From an uncultured Bacteroidia bacterium (GTDB lineage: Bacteria > Bacteroidota > Bacteroidia > Bacteroidales > UBA932), in NCBI GenBank assembly GCA_902762435.1, contig CACWOH010000016.1, positions 1 to 64,000 on the forward strand: a DNA stretch of 64,000 nucleotides, written 5' to 3'. The notes below the pieces were generated by a model. The model had not been told where the DNA came from, searched no databases, and worked only from the letters and a program-made list of their open reading frames with translations. Shown piece by piece: positions 8,787-18,659 of this stretch (its first letter is position 1; every line of letters starts with the position of its first letter). Made by a program: the position numbers and the translations under genes.

Positions 8787-9995
8787 TTATTTCCACCACC
8801 AGCTTACGCCGGCGGGTTTTTCCGACTTGATCTTTGCGACGGTCGCCGCATCCACCCGTTCGGAAAGGTTGACGAAGAGTTGGTAACCCAGCTTCGTTTC
8901 CAGTTCTTCCAGCGACATGGACTGGGCGCTGCTGAATTTCTTGCCGCTCTGGCTGTATTCGTAATGGTCGTACCAGAAGGCGGCCCCCATGAAGTCGGAA
9001 TAGCCGATCGTGGAATTCTTCTGGTAACGCAGCAGGGCCTTGAAGTAGGCCACGGGCACGGTGACGTGATGTCCGGAGCGGTCCAGCGCATAGGATTTGG
9101 ATCCCTCCACCACGCAGCCCGTCACCACGTAGAGGGTATCGGACTGCTTGGACCAGTCGCGGACCTTGCTCTCGAGGGTGGACCACACGCCGGTGTTGAG
9201 CGTGTTGTTCTGCGGGGTCATGTTGACGCCGTAGAATGTGGTCGCATTCAGGCTGTAGTTCGCCGTGCGGTCGGCCGAAGGCAACTGGTGGCCGCGGTCG
9301 TAGCGGCCGCTGCCCTGGTAACCGCCGGAAACGTCCTGCTGCAGGGCGGCCGGCATCAACGGGTCATAGCCCCAGGCGTCGCTGCGGCCGGAAGAGCCCA
9401 TGTACACGCTGCAGAGCGGATAGGCCACCCAGAGGGACACGCGGTTGTCGAAATCCCAGTAATAGGCGTAGTTGCGCATCTTGTTGCCGTTCAGCGTGCA
9501 GTCGTGCGAGAAGAAGGAAAAGTCATCGTCGGCGGAGGTGGCGGGAAGTTCCAGCCAGTGCGGAGCCGCCGTCGGGGAGCCGTAGGTCCCGGGCGTAGGA
9601 GGCGTGGGAGGAGTGGGCGGATCCGGGTTCACCGGATCAACCGGCGTTTCCGGCGAACCGGCCTCCTGCATGAGGGCCAGGAATACGGATTCCTTCCCGC
9701 AGCGCAGTTCCATCGACACCCGGCGGGAGCTTTCGGCCGGGTTCTTGGAGAAACTCAACAGGATGTTGTTGCGGTCTCCCCTGCCGGAGTTGGTGCCAAG
9801 CGTGGCCCAATCACTGCCCTCCAGCAGTTTCAGGGACCAGTCGCCCGTCGCCTTCACGCGCAGGAATACGGCGCCGCCGCCCGCTTCGAGCACCTCGTGG
9901 GAGGACTCGAGCGAAACGCCGCGGCCGTCGTCCAGCGCGTCCGTACAGGCGAACAGCACCGTTGCCGACAATAGAAGTAGGATCAGACGTTTCAT
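8787..9995 (-). CDS. BACON-domain lipoprotein with C-terminal DNA/RNA non-specific endonuclease domain
   Basis: The 402-residue protein has a lipoprotein signal (lipobox Cys 17). A BACON-like beta domain covers about residues 27-112 (EAGGGAVFLRVKATGDWSL), and a proline/threonine linker covers residues 115-136. A NUC-type DNA/RNA non-specific nuclease domain runs from about 170 to 395. The catalytic DRGH is at 233-236 and is followed by QLPSADRT; the metal-binding asparagine segment is NMTPQNNTLNTGVW (258-271). The conserved core of the NucA/EndA family is complete, so the enzyme is expected to be active, using magnesium to cleave DNA and RNA at the cell surface. It is separated from the OB-array gene by only three bases. 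Confidence 0.88.
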   Translation of the reverse strand: MKRLILLLLSATVLFACTDALDDGRGVSLESSHEVLEAGGGAVFLRVKATGDWSLKLLEGSDWATLGTNSGRGDRNNILLSFSKNPAESSRRVSMELRCGKESVFLALMQEAGSPETPVDPVNPDPPTPPTPPTPGTYGSPTAAPHWLELPATSADDDFSFFSHDCTLNGNKMRNYAYYWDFDNRVSLWVAYPLCSVYMGSSGRSDAWGYDPLMPAALQQDVSGGYQGSGRYDRGHQLPSADRTANYSLNATTFYGVNMTPQNNTLNTGVWSTLESKVRDWSKQSDTLYVVTGCVVEGSKSYALDRSGHHVTVPVAYFKALLRYQKNSTIGYSDFMGAAFWYDHYEYSQSGKKFSSAQSMSLEELETKLGYQLFVNLSERVDAATVAKIKSEKPAGVSWWWK

Positions 9996-9998
9996 CGC

Positions 9999-12389
9999 TT
10001 ACTCGGTCTTGCCGTTCAGGGAATACAGGTAGGCCTTTCCCGATACGGTCTCCGGCGTATCGCCCCTGTAATTCATTAACTGACCTTTGATGATCACCAC
10101 GTCACCCACCTTGATATCCGTGCCGGATTCATATTTCTTGTTGCCCAGATACAGGGCGCGGTAGACCTGGAACTTCGTTCCGGTGGTCGACCCGTCATCG
10201 GAGATGAAGAACGTGGCGTTGCCGTAGGTGCCGGACTCGCCGTAAGTGCCCTTGTTGGCAATCTCGCAGATCTTGCCCTTCACGTAAACCTCTTCCGTAG
10301 TCTCGTACTCGGTATTGCTTGTCCACGTCAGGTCCTTCACGGCATTTACGGCCGCCGCGGCATTGTACGGGCTTTCGAGCGTACCGCTGCCGGACGGCGT
10401 GCTGGCGCCGCTGTCGTCCCCGCCTTCGGAGCCGCCACCGTCGTTGCCGCCGGAGCCGGAAGTATGGCTGACGTAATACGCGTACATCACCTCGATCTTC
10501 CCGTTGTATTCGCCACGATAACCGATCAGCGTAACCGTGTCGCCTTCCTTGATACCCAGGCTCTCGAAACTCTTGTCATTTTGGGCGCCATAGCCGAGAT
10601 CCGTCTTGGTCAGGCCATATACATATACAGTACCGGTATCGTCCACCAGGTCAAAGTTGCCATAGGTCGTATTGATGGTACCGGACACCTTTCCGGTCAA
10701 TTGGTATTTCTGAGTCTTGGACACGGCCGCCGAATTGAAATCGGACACGCTGACTTTCTTTACCTCCGTGGTCTCTCCTCCTTCTTCGCCGCCTTCGCCG
10801 CCGCCGGAGCCACCCTCGGACGTGCCGTTGAGCGAATACAGGTAAGCCTTGCCGGCCACCGTCTCCGGCGTGTTGCCGCGGTAGTTCATCAGCTGGCCGC
10901 AGATCACCACTTCGTCGCCCACCTTGATATCCGTGCCGGATTCATATTTTTTGTTGCCCAGATACAGGATGCGGTAGGCGTAGAGCTCGGCATCGGCGCC
11001 GTCGTCCTTGATGTAGAAGGTGGCATTGCCGAAGGTACCGGACTCGCCGAAGGTGCCTTTGTCCGCAATCTTGCTGATCTTGCCCTTCACGTACACTTCT
11101 TCCGTAGATTCATATTCGGTGTTGCTCGTCCAGGTCAGGTTCGCCACCGCGGCGCGGGCACCCGCCACGTTGTACGGGTCCGCCTGCGTGCCGGTTCCGG
11201 AAGCGGTGCCGCTTCCGCCGCCCTCACCGCCGCCACCGCCGCCGGACTCGCTGTTGAGCGAGTACAGGTAGGCCTTGCCGGCCACCGTTTCCGGCGTGTT
11301 GCCGCGGTAGTTCATCAACTGGCCGCAGATCACCACCTCGTCGCCCACCTTGATGTCCGTGCCGGAAGTGTACTTCTTGTTGCCCAGGTACAGGATGCGG
11401 AAGGCGTAGAATTCGGCGTCGGCATCGGCGTCCTTGATGTAGAAGGAGGCGTTGCCGTAGGTGCCGGACTGGCCGAAGGTGCCGTTGTCCGCGATCCTGC
11501 TGATGACGCCCTTCACATAGACGTCGTCCGTGGTCTGGTAATCGTCATTGCTGGTCCAGGTCAGGTTCGCCACGGCTGCACGGGCGCCCGCCACGTTGTA
11601 CGGGTCTGCCTGCGTACCGCTGCCGGAAGGCGTGCCTTCACCGCCACCGCCGGAGCCACCCTCGGACTTGCCGTTCAGCGAGTACAGGAAAGCCTTGTTG
11701 GCCGCGGTCTCGGGCGTGTTGCCCTTGAAATTCACCACGCGGCCGCACACGATGACCTCGTCGCCTTCGGCGATCTGGGTGTCACCGGTCTTCCAGCCCC
11801 GGTTGCCCAGGTACTTGGCGCGGTACACCTGGAAGAGCACGTCGCCGTCCTCGTCCTTGATCTGGAAGGAAGCGTTGCCGTACTGGGCGGAATAGTACTC
11901 TCCGATGGATGCGATCTTACCCTTGATGTACACGTCCTGCGGGCTCTCCACGTCCGCGCCCAGAGTGCCGATGTACTCCAGCACGCCGGCGATGGTGTAG
12001 GGATCCTCCAGCGTACCGGTACCCTCGGACTTCGCTCCCTTCGCACCGGGCTGGAACAACTCGACGGGAGAATCGGGCTTCAGGCCGATGGAGAAGACCA
12101 CGGTGCCCTTCCGGTCATAGGACTCGTTGGGCAGGACCGTAAAGGTAACCCGCTGCGGAGCGGATGACGCTTTACCGTGATCCGGATCGACGGCCACCCA
12201 GTCGGGTTTGCTCTTGACCATCCAGTCCCGGGTGGACAACAGTTCGACCGACATCTGCGAACCGGAGATGAACTCGACGGTTCCGGTCTCCACCTCGATC
12301 GCGGGCAGGAGGTAGTCTTCGTCCTGCCGGCAGGCGGAAAACAAGGCAAGTACGGCCGCGAAGGCCGCGATAAATCTAGTGGATCTCAT
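9999..12389 (-). CDS. Lipoprotein with N-terminal BACON-like domain and an array of five OB-fold-like repeats
   Basis: The 796-residue protein has a lipobox (ALFSAC, Cys 20), a BACON-like domain (about 28-115) and then five OB-fold-like modules. Four are close copies: 129-240, 261-380, 403-522 and 671-793. Each runs from DPYNVAGA through VYVKGKIS, YGNA-F-I-D and IKVGDEVVICGQLMNYRG to AYLYSLNG. The fifth (542-642) is a divergent OB module (QLTGKVSGT, GNFDLVDDTG, DTVTLIGYRGEYNGKI). Glycine- and serine-rich linkers separate them. Repeated OB folds next to secreted nucleases suggest a surface trap for single-stranded nucleic acid; this is inference. It is the first gene of the packed run, 26 bases after trpS with no recognisable promoter between. 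Modules two and three are nearly identical, so copy number may vary by recombination. Confidence 0.8.
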   Translation of the reverse strand: MRSTRFIAAFAAVLALFSACRQDEDYLLPAIEVETGTVEFISGSQMSVELLSTRDWMVKSKPDWVAVDPDHGKASSAPQRVTFTVLPNESYDRKGTVVFSIGLKPDSPVELFQPGAKGAKSEGTGTLEDPYTIAGVLEYIGTLGADVESPQDVYIKGKIASIGEYYSAQYGNASFQIKDEDGDVLFQVYRAKYLGNRGWKTGDTQIAEGDEVIVCGRVVNFKGNTPETAANKAFLYSLNGKSEGGSGGGGEGTPSGSGTQADPYNVAGARAAVANLTWTSNDDYQTTDDVYVKGVISRIADNGTFGQSGTYGNASFYIKDADADAEFYAFRILYLGNKKYTSGTDIKVGDEVVICGQLMNYRGNTPETVAGKAYLYSLNSESGGGGGGEGGGSGTASGTGTQADPYNVAGARAAVANLTWTSNTEYESTEEVYVKGKISKIADKGTFGESGTFGNATFYIKDDGADAELYAYRILYLGNKKYESGTDIKVGDEVVICGQLMNYRGNTPETVAGKAYLYSLNGTSEGGSGGGEGGEEGGETTEVKKVSVSDFNSAAVSKTQKYQLTGKVSGTINTTYGNFDLVDDTGTVYVYGLTKTDLGYGAQNDKSFESLGIKEGDTVTLIGYRGEYNGKIEVMYAYYVSHTSGSGGNDGGGSEGGDDSGASTPSGSGTLESPYNAAAAVNAVKDLTWTSNTEYETTEEVYVKGKICEIANKGTYGESGTYGNATFFISDDGSTTGTKFQVYRALYLGNKKYESGTDIKVGDVVIIKGQLMNYRGDTPETVSGKAYLYSLNGKTE
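10011..12005 (-). repeat. Intragenic repeats encoding four near-identical OB-fold modules
   Basis: Units lie at 11670-12005, 11250-11609, 10824-11183 and 10011-10379. The second and third are the most alike at DNA level and are offset by 426 bases. For example, the segment encoding GKAYLYSLN, VAGKAY and NYRGNTPETV recurs at about 10830 and 11254 with only scattered third-position changes. The spacing and in-frame phase allow gain or loss of a unit without a frameshift. Confidence 0.8.
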
Positions 12390-12415
12390 TGGCTATTAGT
12401 TTCTTGCTTTATTAT

Positions 12416-14592
<2,177 letters not shown>

Positions 14593-14659
14593 AACGCTAA
14601 GTTTTAATGAGTTAAAGTTTTTGATAGTTTGTCGGTCCCGGGAATACGCCCGGAGAAAG

Positions 14660-14667
14660 CAAATATA
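14660..14667 (-). promoter_or_regulatory. Putative recA promoter (-7 TATATTTG)
   Basis: On the minus strand TATATTTG matches the Bacteroidota -7 consensus TAnnTTTG and lies 68 bases before the recA ATG. A T-rich stretch is in the expected -33 position but there is no clear TTTG there. The leader contains a small CCGGG/CCCGG inverted repeat. Confidence 0.55.
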
Positions 14668-14738
14668 CGCAAATATTCTCTTTGTTAAAAAAGAAAAGTG
14701 CACCGATTTTCACATTTTTTCAACAACGGAATTTTGCT

Positions 14739-14746
14739 TAATTTTG
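14739..14746 (+). promoter_or_regulatory. Putative rlmN promoter (-7 TAATTTTG) abutting the start codon
   Basis: TAATTTTG fits TAnnTTTG and ends five bases before the rlmN ATG at 14752. Transcription would then start at or next to the ATG, giving a leaderless or nearly leaderless message. A downstream start (ATG at 14773) would give a short leader instead. Confidence 0.5.
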
Positions 14747-14751
14747 CATGG

Positions 14752-15768
14752 ATGAAAGAAAAGTTAACGGGGATGACGCTCACCGAGCTGAAGGCGGCGG
14801 CCGCGGCCTGCGGCCTCAAGCCCTTCGTGGGCGCGCAGCTCGCCGACTGGCTCTACGCCAAGCGGGTCCGCTCCTGGGACCGGATGGTGAACATCTCCAA
14901 GACCGCCCGGGAGGCCCTCGCGGAGCATTACGACCTCGGATTGTCCGACCCGGCGGGCACGGCGCTCTCCTCCGACGGCACGAAGAAATACCTCTTCCGG
15001 GTCGGAGATGACCGGTACGTCGAATCGGTCATGATCCCGGACGAAGACCGCAAGACGCTCTGCGTCAGCTCCCAGGCCGGCTGCAAGATGAACTGCAGTT
15101 TCTGCATGACCGGGCGCCAGGGCTTCCACGGACAGCTGGACGCCGCGGACATCCTCAACCAGTTCGTCAGCATCGACGAGGCGGACACGCTTACCAACGC
15201 CGTCTTCATGGGGATGGGCGAACCCCTGGACAACTACGGCACCGTCAGCCGCGTGCTCGAGGTCCTCACCGCCCCCTGGGGCTTCGCCTGGAGTCCCAAG
15301 CGCATCACGCTCAGCACCATCGGCGTGCTGCCGGCCCTGAAGCGCTTCCTCGACGAACAGAAATGCCACCTGGCGGTCAGCCTCCACAACCCTTTCCCCG
15401 ACGAACGGCTCTCCCTGATGCCGGCCCAGAAGGCCTGGGACATCCGGGACGTGGTCTCGCTCATCCGCCAGTACGACTTCAGCGGCCAGCGCCGCGTGAG
15501 TTTCGAATACACGATGTTCGCAGGGTTCAATGACGACAAGCGCCACGCCGACGCGCTGATCCGCCTGCTGCGCGGCCTGGAGTGCCGCGTGAACCTCATC
15601 CGTTTCCATCAGATTCCCGATTTCCCGTACAGGTGCGCTTCGGACCAGGCGATGGAAGCCTTCCGGGACCGCCTGAACAACCACCAGATCCTATGTACCA
15701 TCCGTTCTTCCAGGGGCGAAGACATCCTGGCCGCCTGCGGGATGCTCGCCGGACAGCATTCGCAATAG
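14752..15768 (+). CDS. rlmN: 23S rRNA (adenine-2503-C2)-methyltransferase / tRNA (adenine-37-C2)-methyltransferase RlmN
   Basis: This 338-residue radical-SAM enzyme methylates C2 of A2503 in 23S rRNA, and of A37 in some tRNAs, tuning decoding and peptidyl-transferase behaviour. The radical-SAM cluster motif is CKMNCSFC near residue 117, preceded by LCVSSQAGC and followed by MTGRQGF. GMGEPLDNY and the SLHNPFPDERLSLMP segment are also typical of the RlmN/Cfr family. I start it at the ATG at 14752 (MKEKLTGMTLTELKA), which matches the usual N-terminal pattern; the upstream in-frame ATG at 14698 lies before the promoter. The coding end overlaps the start of the patatin gene. Confidence 0.95.
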   Translation: MKEKLTGMTLTELKAAAAACGLKPFVGAQLADWLYAKRVRSWDRMVNISKTAREALAEHYDLGLSDPAGTALSSDGTKKYLFRVGDDRYVESVMIPDEDRKTLCVSSQAGCKMNCSFCMTGRQGFHGQLDAADILNQFVSIDEADTLTNAVFMGMGEPLDNYGTVSRVLEVLTAPWGFAWSPKRITLSTIGVLPALKRFLDEQKCHLAVSLHNPFPDERLSLMPAQKAWDIRDVVSLIRQYDFSGQRRVSFEYTMFAGFNDDKRHADALIRLLRGLECRVNLIRFHQIPDFPYRCASDQAMEAFRDRLNNHQILCTIRSSRGEDILAACGMLAGQHSQ

Positions 15769-18188
15769 CCCTCACCCTGCTGGCCGCCTTTCCGGTGACC
15801 GCGCAGAACTTCCCCAACGGCCTTTCCACGGACAGCGTCGACCCGCGGGGCGACGCCGCGACGATCCGGCAGATCCGCCGCAGGCTGGACGAGGTGCGCA
15901 CGACGCAGAAACGCCCCACGGTGGGCCTCGTGCTCTCCGGCGGCGGGGCGAAAGGCGCGGCCGAGGTGGGTGCGCTGAAGTACATCGAAGAGATCGGCGT
16001 GCCGATCGACTTCGTGTGCGGAACGAGTATCGGCGGCCTGGTCGGCGGCATCTATGCGATGGGATACAAGGCAGATGACCTGGAACGCCTGTTCCGGAGC
16101 CAGGACTGGGGCGTGATGCTGACCGACCGCATCCCCACGCAGTTCATCCCCTACTCCACCAAGCAGGCCAACGCCACCTACCTGTTCACCATCCCCTTCT
16201 CCGTCCCCGGCATCGCCCCGAGACGGGAGCCCGTAGACAGCGTCGCAGTGGAATTCGCGATGCACAGCCGCCGGGAGCGCCGGGCCCTGGCGCGCCAGCT
16301 CCCGCAGGACCGGCAACAGCAGCAGACTCCCGCCACGCTGGTCAGTTCCCTCCCTTCCGGCTACGCGTACGGGTTCAACGTCAACAACCTGCTCGCCAGC
16401 ATGTCCGTGGGGTACCAGGACAGCATTTCTTTCCGCGACCTGCCCATTCCCTTCGTCTGCGTGGCGGGTGACGTGGTGAGTTCCCACGCCAAATACTGGG
16501 GCGGCGGTTCCATCACCACGGCGATGCGTTCCACGATGTCCATTCCTGGACTCTTCGACCCGGTGCGCACCCAGAAGATGGTCCTGGTGGACGGCGGCAC
16601 CCGCAACAACTTCCCCACCGACATCGCCAAGGCGGTCGGCGCGGACTACCTGATCGGCATCGAACTCTCCGACGCCGCGCCCGACTACTCCGAGGTCAAC
16701 AACCTGGGCGACATCCTCGGCCAGTTCATCACGATGCTCGGCAAGGATTCCTTTACCAAGAACGTGGGCCGGACGGACATATTCATCAAGCCGGACCTGA
16801 GCGAATTCAACATGCTGAGTTTCAATGCCGAAGCCGTCGATTCCATGCTCCTGCGCGGCTACCGGGCCGCCGAGGCGCAGCGGGACGGCCTGCTCGACAT
16901 CCTGGAACGTACCGGCCGGGACGACAGTCCCAGGCCCTTCCCGCGTGCGACGGACCTCTCCGTCACCCCGGTCCGCCTCAGTGCCATCGAGTTCCGCGGA
17001 GTAACCGACGCGGAAGCCCGCCGTCTGGCGCGCCTGACGGCGCTGGACGTCTCCAAGCCCCTCGATAAGAATACCATCTACGAGGCGATGTACCGCCTGC
17101 AGGCCACCGGCGCATTCGAGTCCGTGACCTTCTCGCTCTATGGCAGCGAAGAGCCCTACCGGCTGGTCTTCAACTGCTCGCCCGCCCCCGTCAACCACTT
17201 CAGCCTCGGGCTGCGCGCCGACACCGACGAAGGCGCCGCCTTGCTCTTCAATGTCGGACTGGGCACCAAGCGGCTGGCCGGTTCCAAGTTGGACGTTACC
17301 GCCCGGATCGGCCAGAATATGCGGGGCGTGCTGCACTACGCCCTGGATATGCGCGACCTGCCGACCCTCAACGTGGCCGTCACGGCGGCCCGCTACCGCG
17401 GCAACCTGGGCAACCGGGGCAACGACCTCAAGTACGACGTCGCCTACTGGACCCACCGGGAAGATTTCTACGTCACCGGGCTGAACTGGACCAAACTCGA
17501 CCTGCGGGCCGGCATCGACCATAAGGCCTATCATCTCAATCCGAACACGGTCTTCGCCCAGCAGATGGCAGAAGCCGGCACCACCTTGAGCGACAACTAC
17601 TTCGGGACCTACATCCAGACGGGGCTCTACACCTTCGACGCGCCGTATTTCCCCAAGCGGGGCATCTCGCTGGCCATCCGGGAGGACTATGATTTCGTGA
17701 GTCCCAGCCAGCCCGCCTTCACGCCGGTGCTGACCTCCGCCCTGGACTTCAAGGCGGCCATCCCCCTGGGCGGGCGGGTCTCCTTCCTGCCTGACATCCG
17801 GCTGCGCAACATCTGGCATTTCGGAGAGAAGGCGCACGACGGCCTGATCCACACCAACTTCGTGGGCGGACGCCTGGCCGGGCGCTACACCGAAGACCAG
17901 ATTCCCTTCTTCGGGTTCGACCACGTCATGGCCCTGAGCGACATCCTCGCCAGCCTGACCGCCGAACTGCGGTTCAACCCCGTCGGAAACCTTTACTTCT
18001 CCGCCCTGGCCGGCGCGATCAAGTCCAATGACCGCTTCCTCGAGATGGTCAGGCACCCGCTGCCGGATGTGTTCGCCTTTGGCGCTGAAGTCGCCTACGA
18101 CACCATCGTCGGCCCGATCCGGCTCAGCGCGCACTGGTCCAACCAGTTCAGATGGGGCGCCCACCTCTCGCTGGGCTTTGATTTCTGA
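15693..18188 (+). CDS. Patatin-like phospholipase with POTRA-like and outer-membrane beta-barrel domains
   Basis: The product (831 residues from the chosen ATG) joins an N-terminal patatin lipase to a C-terminal barrel, an architecture like PlpD/type Vd autotransporters. The oxyanion loop is SGGGAKGAAEVG, the nucleophile is in GTSIGG, and the catalytic Asp is in LVDGGTRNNFP, so the Ser-Asp dyad is intact. A POTRA-like segment follows (about 460-520: LSAIEFRGVTDAEA, IYEAMYRLQATGAFESV), then repeated amphipathic strands ending in LSLGFDF. A signal peptide (RTAFAIALTLLAAFPVTAQ) precedes it. The start is uncertain: the ATG at 15693 lies inside rlmN, giving a 76-base overlap and a long basic N-region. 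It probably hydrolyses phospholipids at the cell surface; the target is unknown. Confidence 0.85.
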   Translation: MYHPFFQGRRHPGRLRDARRTAFAIALTLLAAFPVTAQNFPNGLSTDSVDPRGDAATIRQIRRRLDEVRTTQKRPTVGLVLSGGGAKGAAEVGALKYIEEIGVPIDFVCGTSIGGLVGGIYAMGYKADDLERLFRSQDWGVMLTDRIPTQFIPYSTKQANATYLFTIPFSVPGIAPRREPVDSVAVEFAMHSRRERRALARQLPQDRQQQQTPATLVSSLPSGYAYGFNVNNLLASMSVGYQDSISFRDLPIPFVCVAGDVVSSHAKYWGGGSITTAMRSTMSIPGLFDPVRTQKMVLVDGGTRNNFPTDIAKAVGADYLIGIELSDAAPDYSEVNNLGDILGQFITMLGKDSFTKNVGRTDIFIKPDLSEFNMLSFNAEAVDSMLLRGYRAAEAQRDGLLDILERTGRDDSPRPFPRATDLSVTPVRLSAIEFRGVTDAEARRLARLTALDVSKPLDKNTIYEAMYRLQATGAFESVTFSLYGSEEPYRLVFNCSPAPVNHFSLGLRADTDEGAALLFNVGLGTKRLAGSKLDVTARIGQNMRGVLHYALDMRDLPTLNVAVTAARYRGNLGNRGNDLKYDVAYWTHREDFYVTGLNWTKLDLRAGIDHKAYHLNPNTVFAQQMAEAGTTLSDNYFGTYIQTGLYTFDAPYFPKRGISLAIREDYDFVSPSQPAFTPVLTSALDFKAAIPLGGRVSFLPDIRLRNIWHFGEKAHDGLIHTNFVGGRLAGRYTEDQIPFFGFDHVMALSDILASLTAELRFNPVGNLYFSALAGAIKSNDRFLEMVRHPLPDVFAFGAEVAYDTIVGPIRLSAHWSNQFRWGAHLSLGFDF

Positions 18189-18194
18189 GCATTT

Positions 18195-18659
18195 ATGGAA
18201 GAAAAGGAAAAACAGGTCTTCGACGCCCTGTCCGCCCAGTGCGCGCGGCGCGAGTACTGCACCGCCGACATCCGGCGCAAGGCCCTGCAGCGCCTGGACT
18301 TCGATGCGGCGGGGGCGGAAACCGTCGTCGCGGCCCTGCAGGAAGAAGGCTTCGTGGACGACCGCCGCTATGCCGCGGCCTTCGCCCGCGAAAAATCCGG
18401 CCTGTCCGGCTGGGGCCCCGTCAAGATCCGCTCCGCCCTGCTCGCCCGCCAGATTCCGCGCGAGGTCATCGCCGGAGCGCTGGAGGAAATCGATCCGGAC
18501 CGCGCCGCGGCCCGGCTGGAGAAAGTGCTGGAAACCAAGTGGAAAACCCTCGCCGACGACCCGCAGGGCCGTCTCAAGCTCATCCGTTTCGCCCTCTCCC
18601 GCGGCTACGACTATGAGCCCGTCCGGCCGCTCATCGAGCGCATCACGGCTCCGCGATGA
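18195..18659 (+). CDS. recX: Regulatory protein RecX
   Basis: This 154-residue helical protein belongs to the RecX family, which binds RecA filaments and limits recombinase activity. The hallmark segment EEGFVDDRRYAAAFAREK (near residues 49-66) is followed by GPVKIRSALLARQIPREVI and a third three-helix repeat ending in RFALSRGYDYEPVRPLI. It sits six bases downstream of the patatin gene. It is not next to recA but lies on the opposite strand across rlmN and the patatin gene. Its 3' end overlaps the convergent helix-hairpin-helix gene by 17 bases. Confidence 0.9.
   Translation: MEEKEKQVFDALSAQCARREYCTADIRRKALQRLDFDAAGAETVVAALQEEGFVDDRRYAAAFAREKSGLSGWGPVKIRSALLARQIPREVIAGALEEIDPDRAAARLEKVLETKWKTLADDPQGRLKLIRFALSRGYDYEPVRPLIERITAPR

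Noticed and set aside
10011..12005. Regularly spaced repeats that might suggest a CRISPR array
   Set aside because: Units are over 330 bases long, in frame and encode protein domains. No short repeats with unique spacers and no cas genes are present.
10464..12167. 567-residue plus-strand open frame with repeats
   Set aside because: It is the complement of the OB-array gene, and its repeats simply mirror the OB units. No recognisable protein features.
15609..18164. 851-residue minus-strand open frame
   Set aside because: It lies opposite the patatin-barrel gene, whose catalytic motifs are intact; the antisense product shows no domain or signal.
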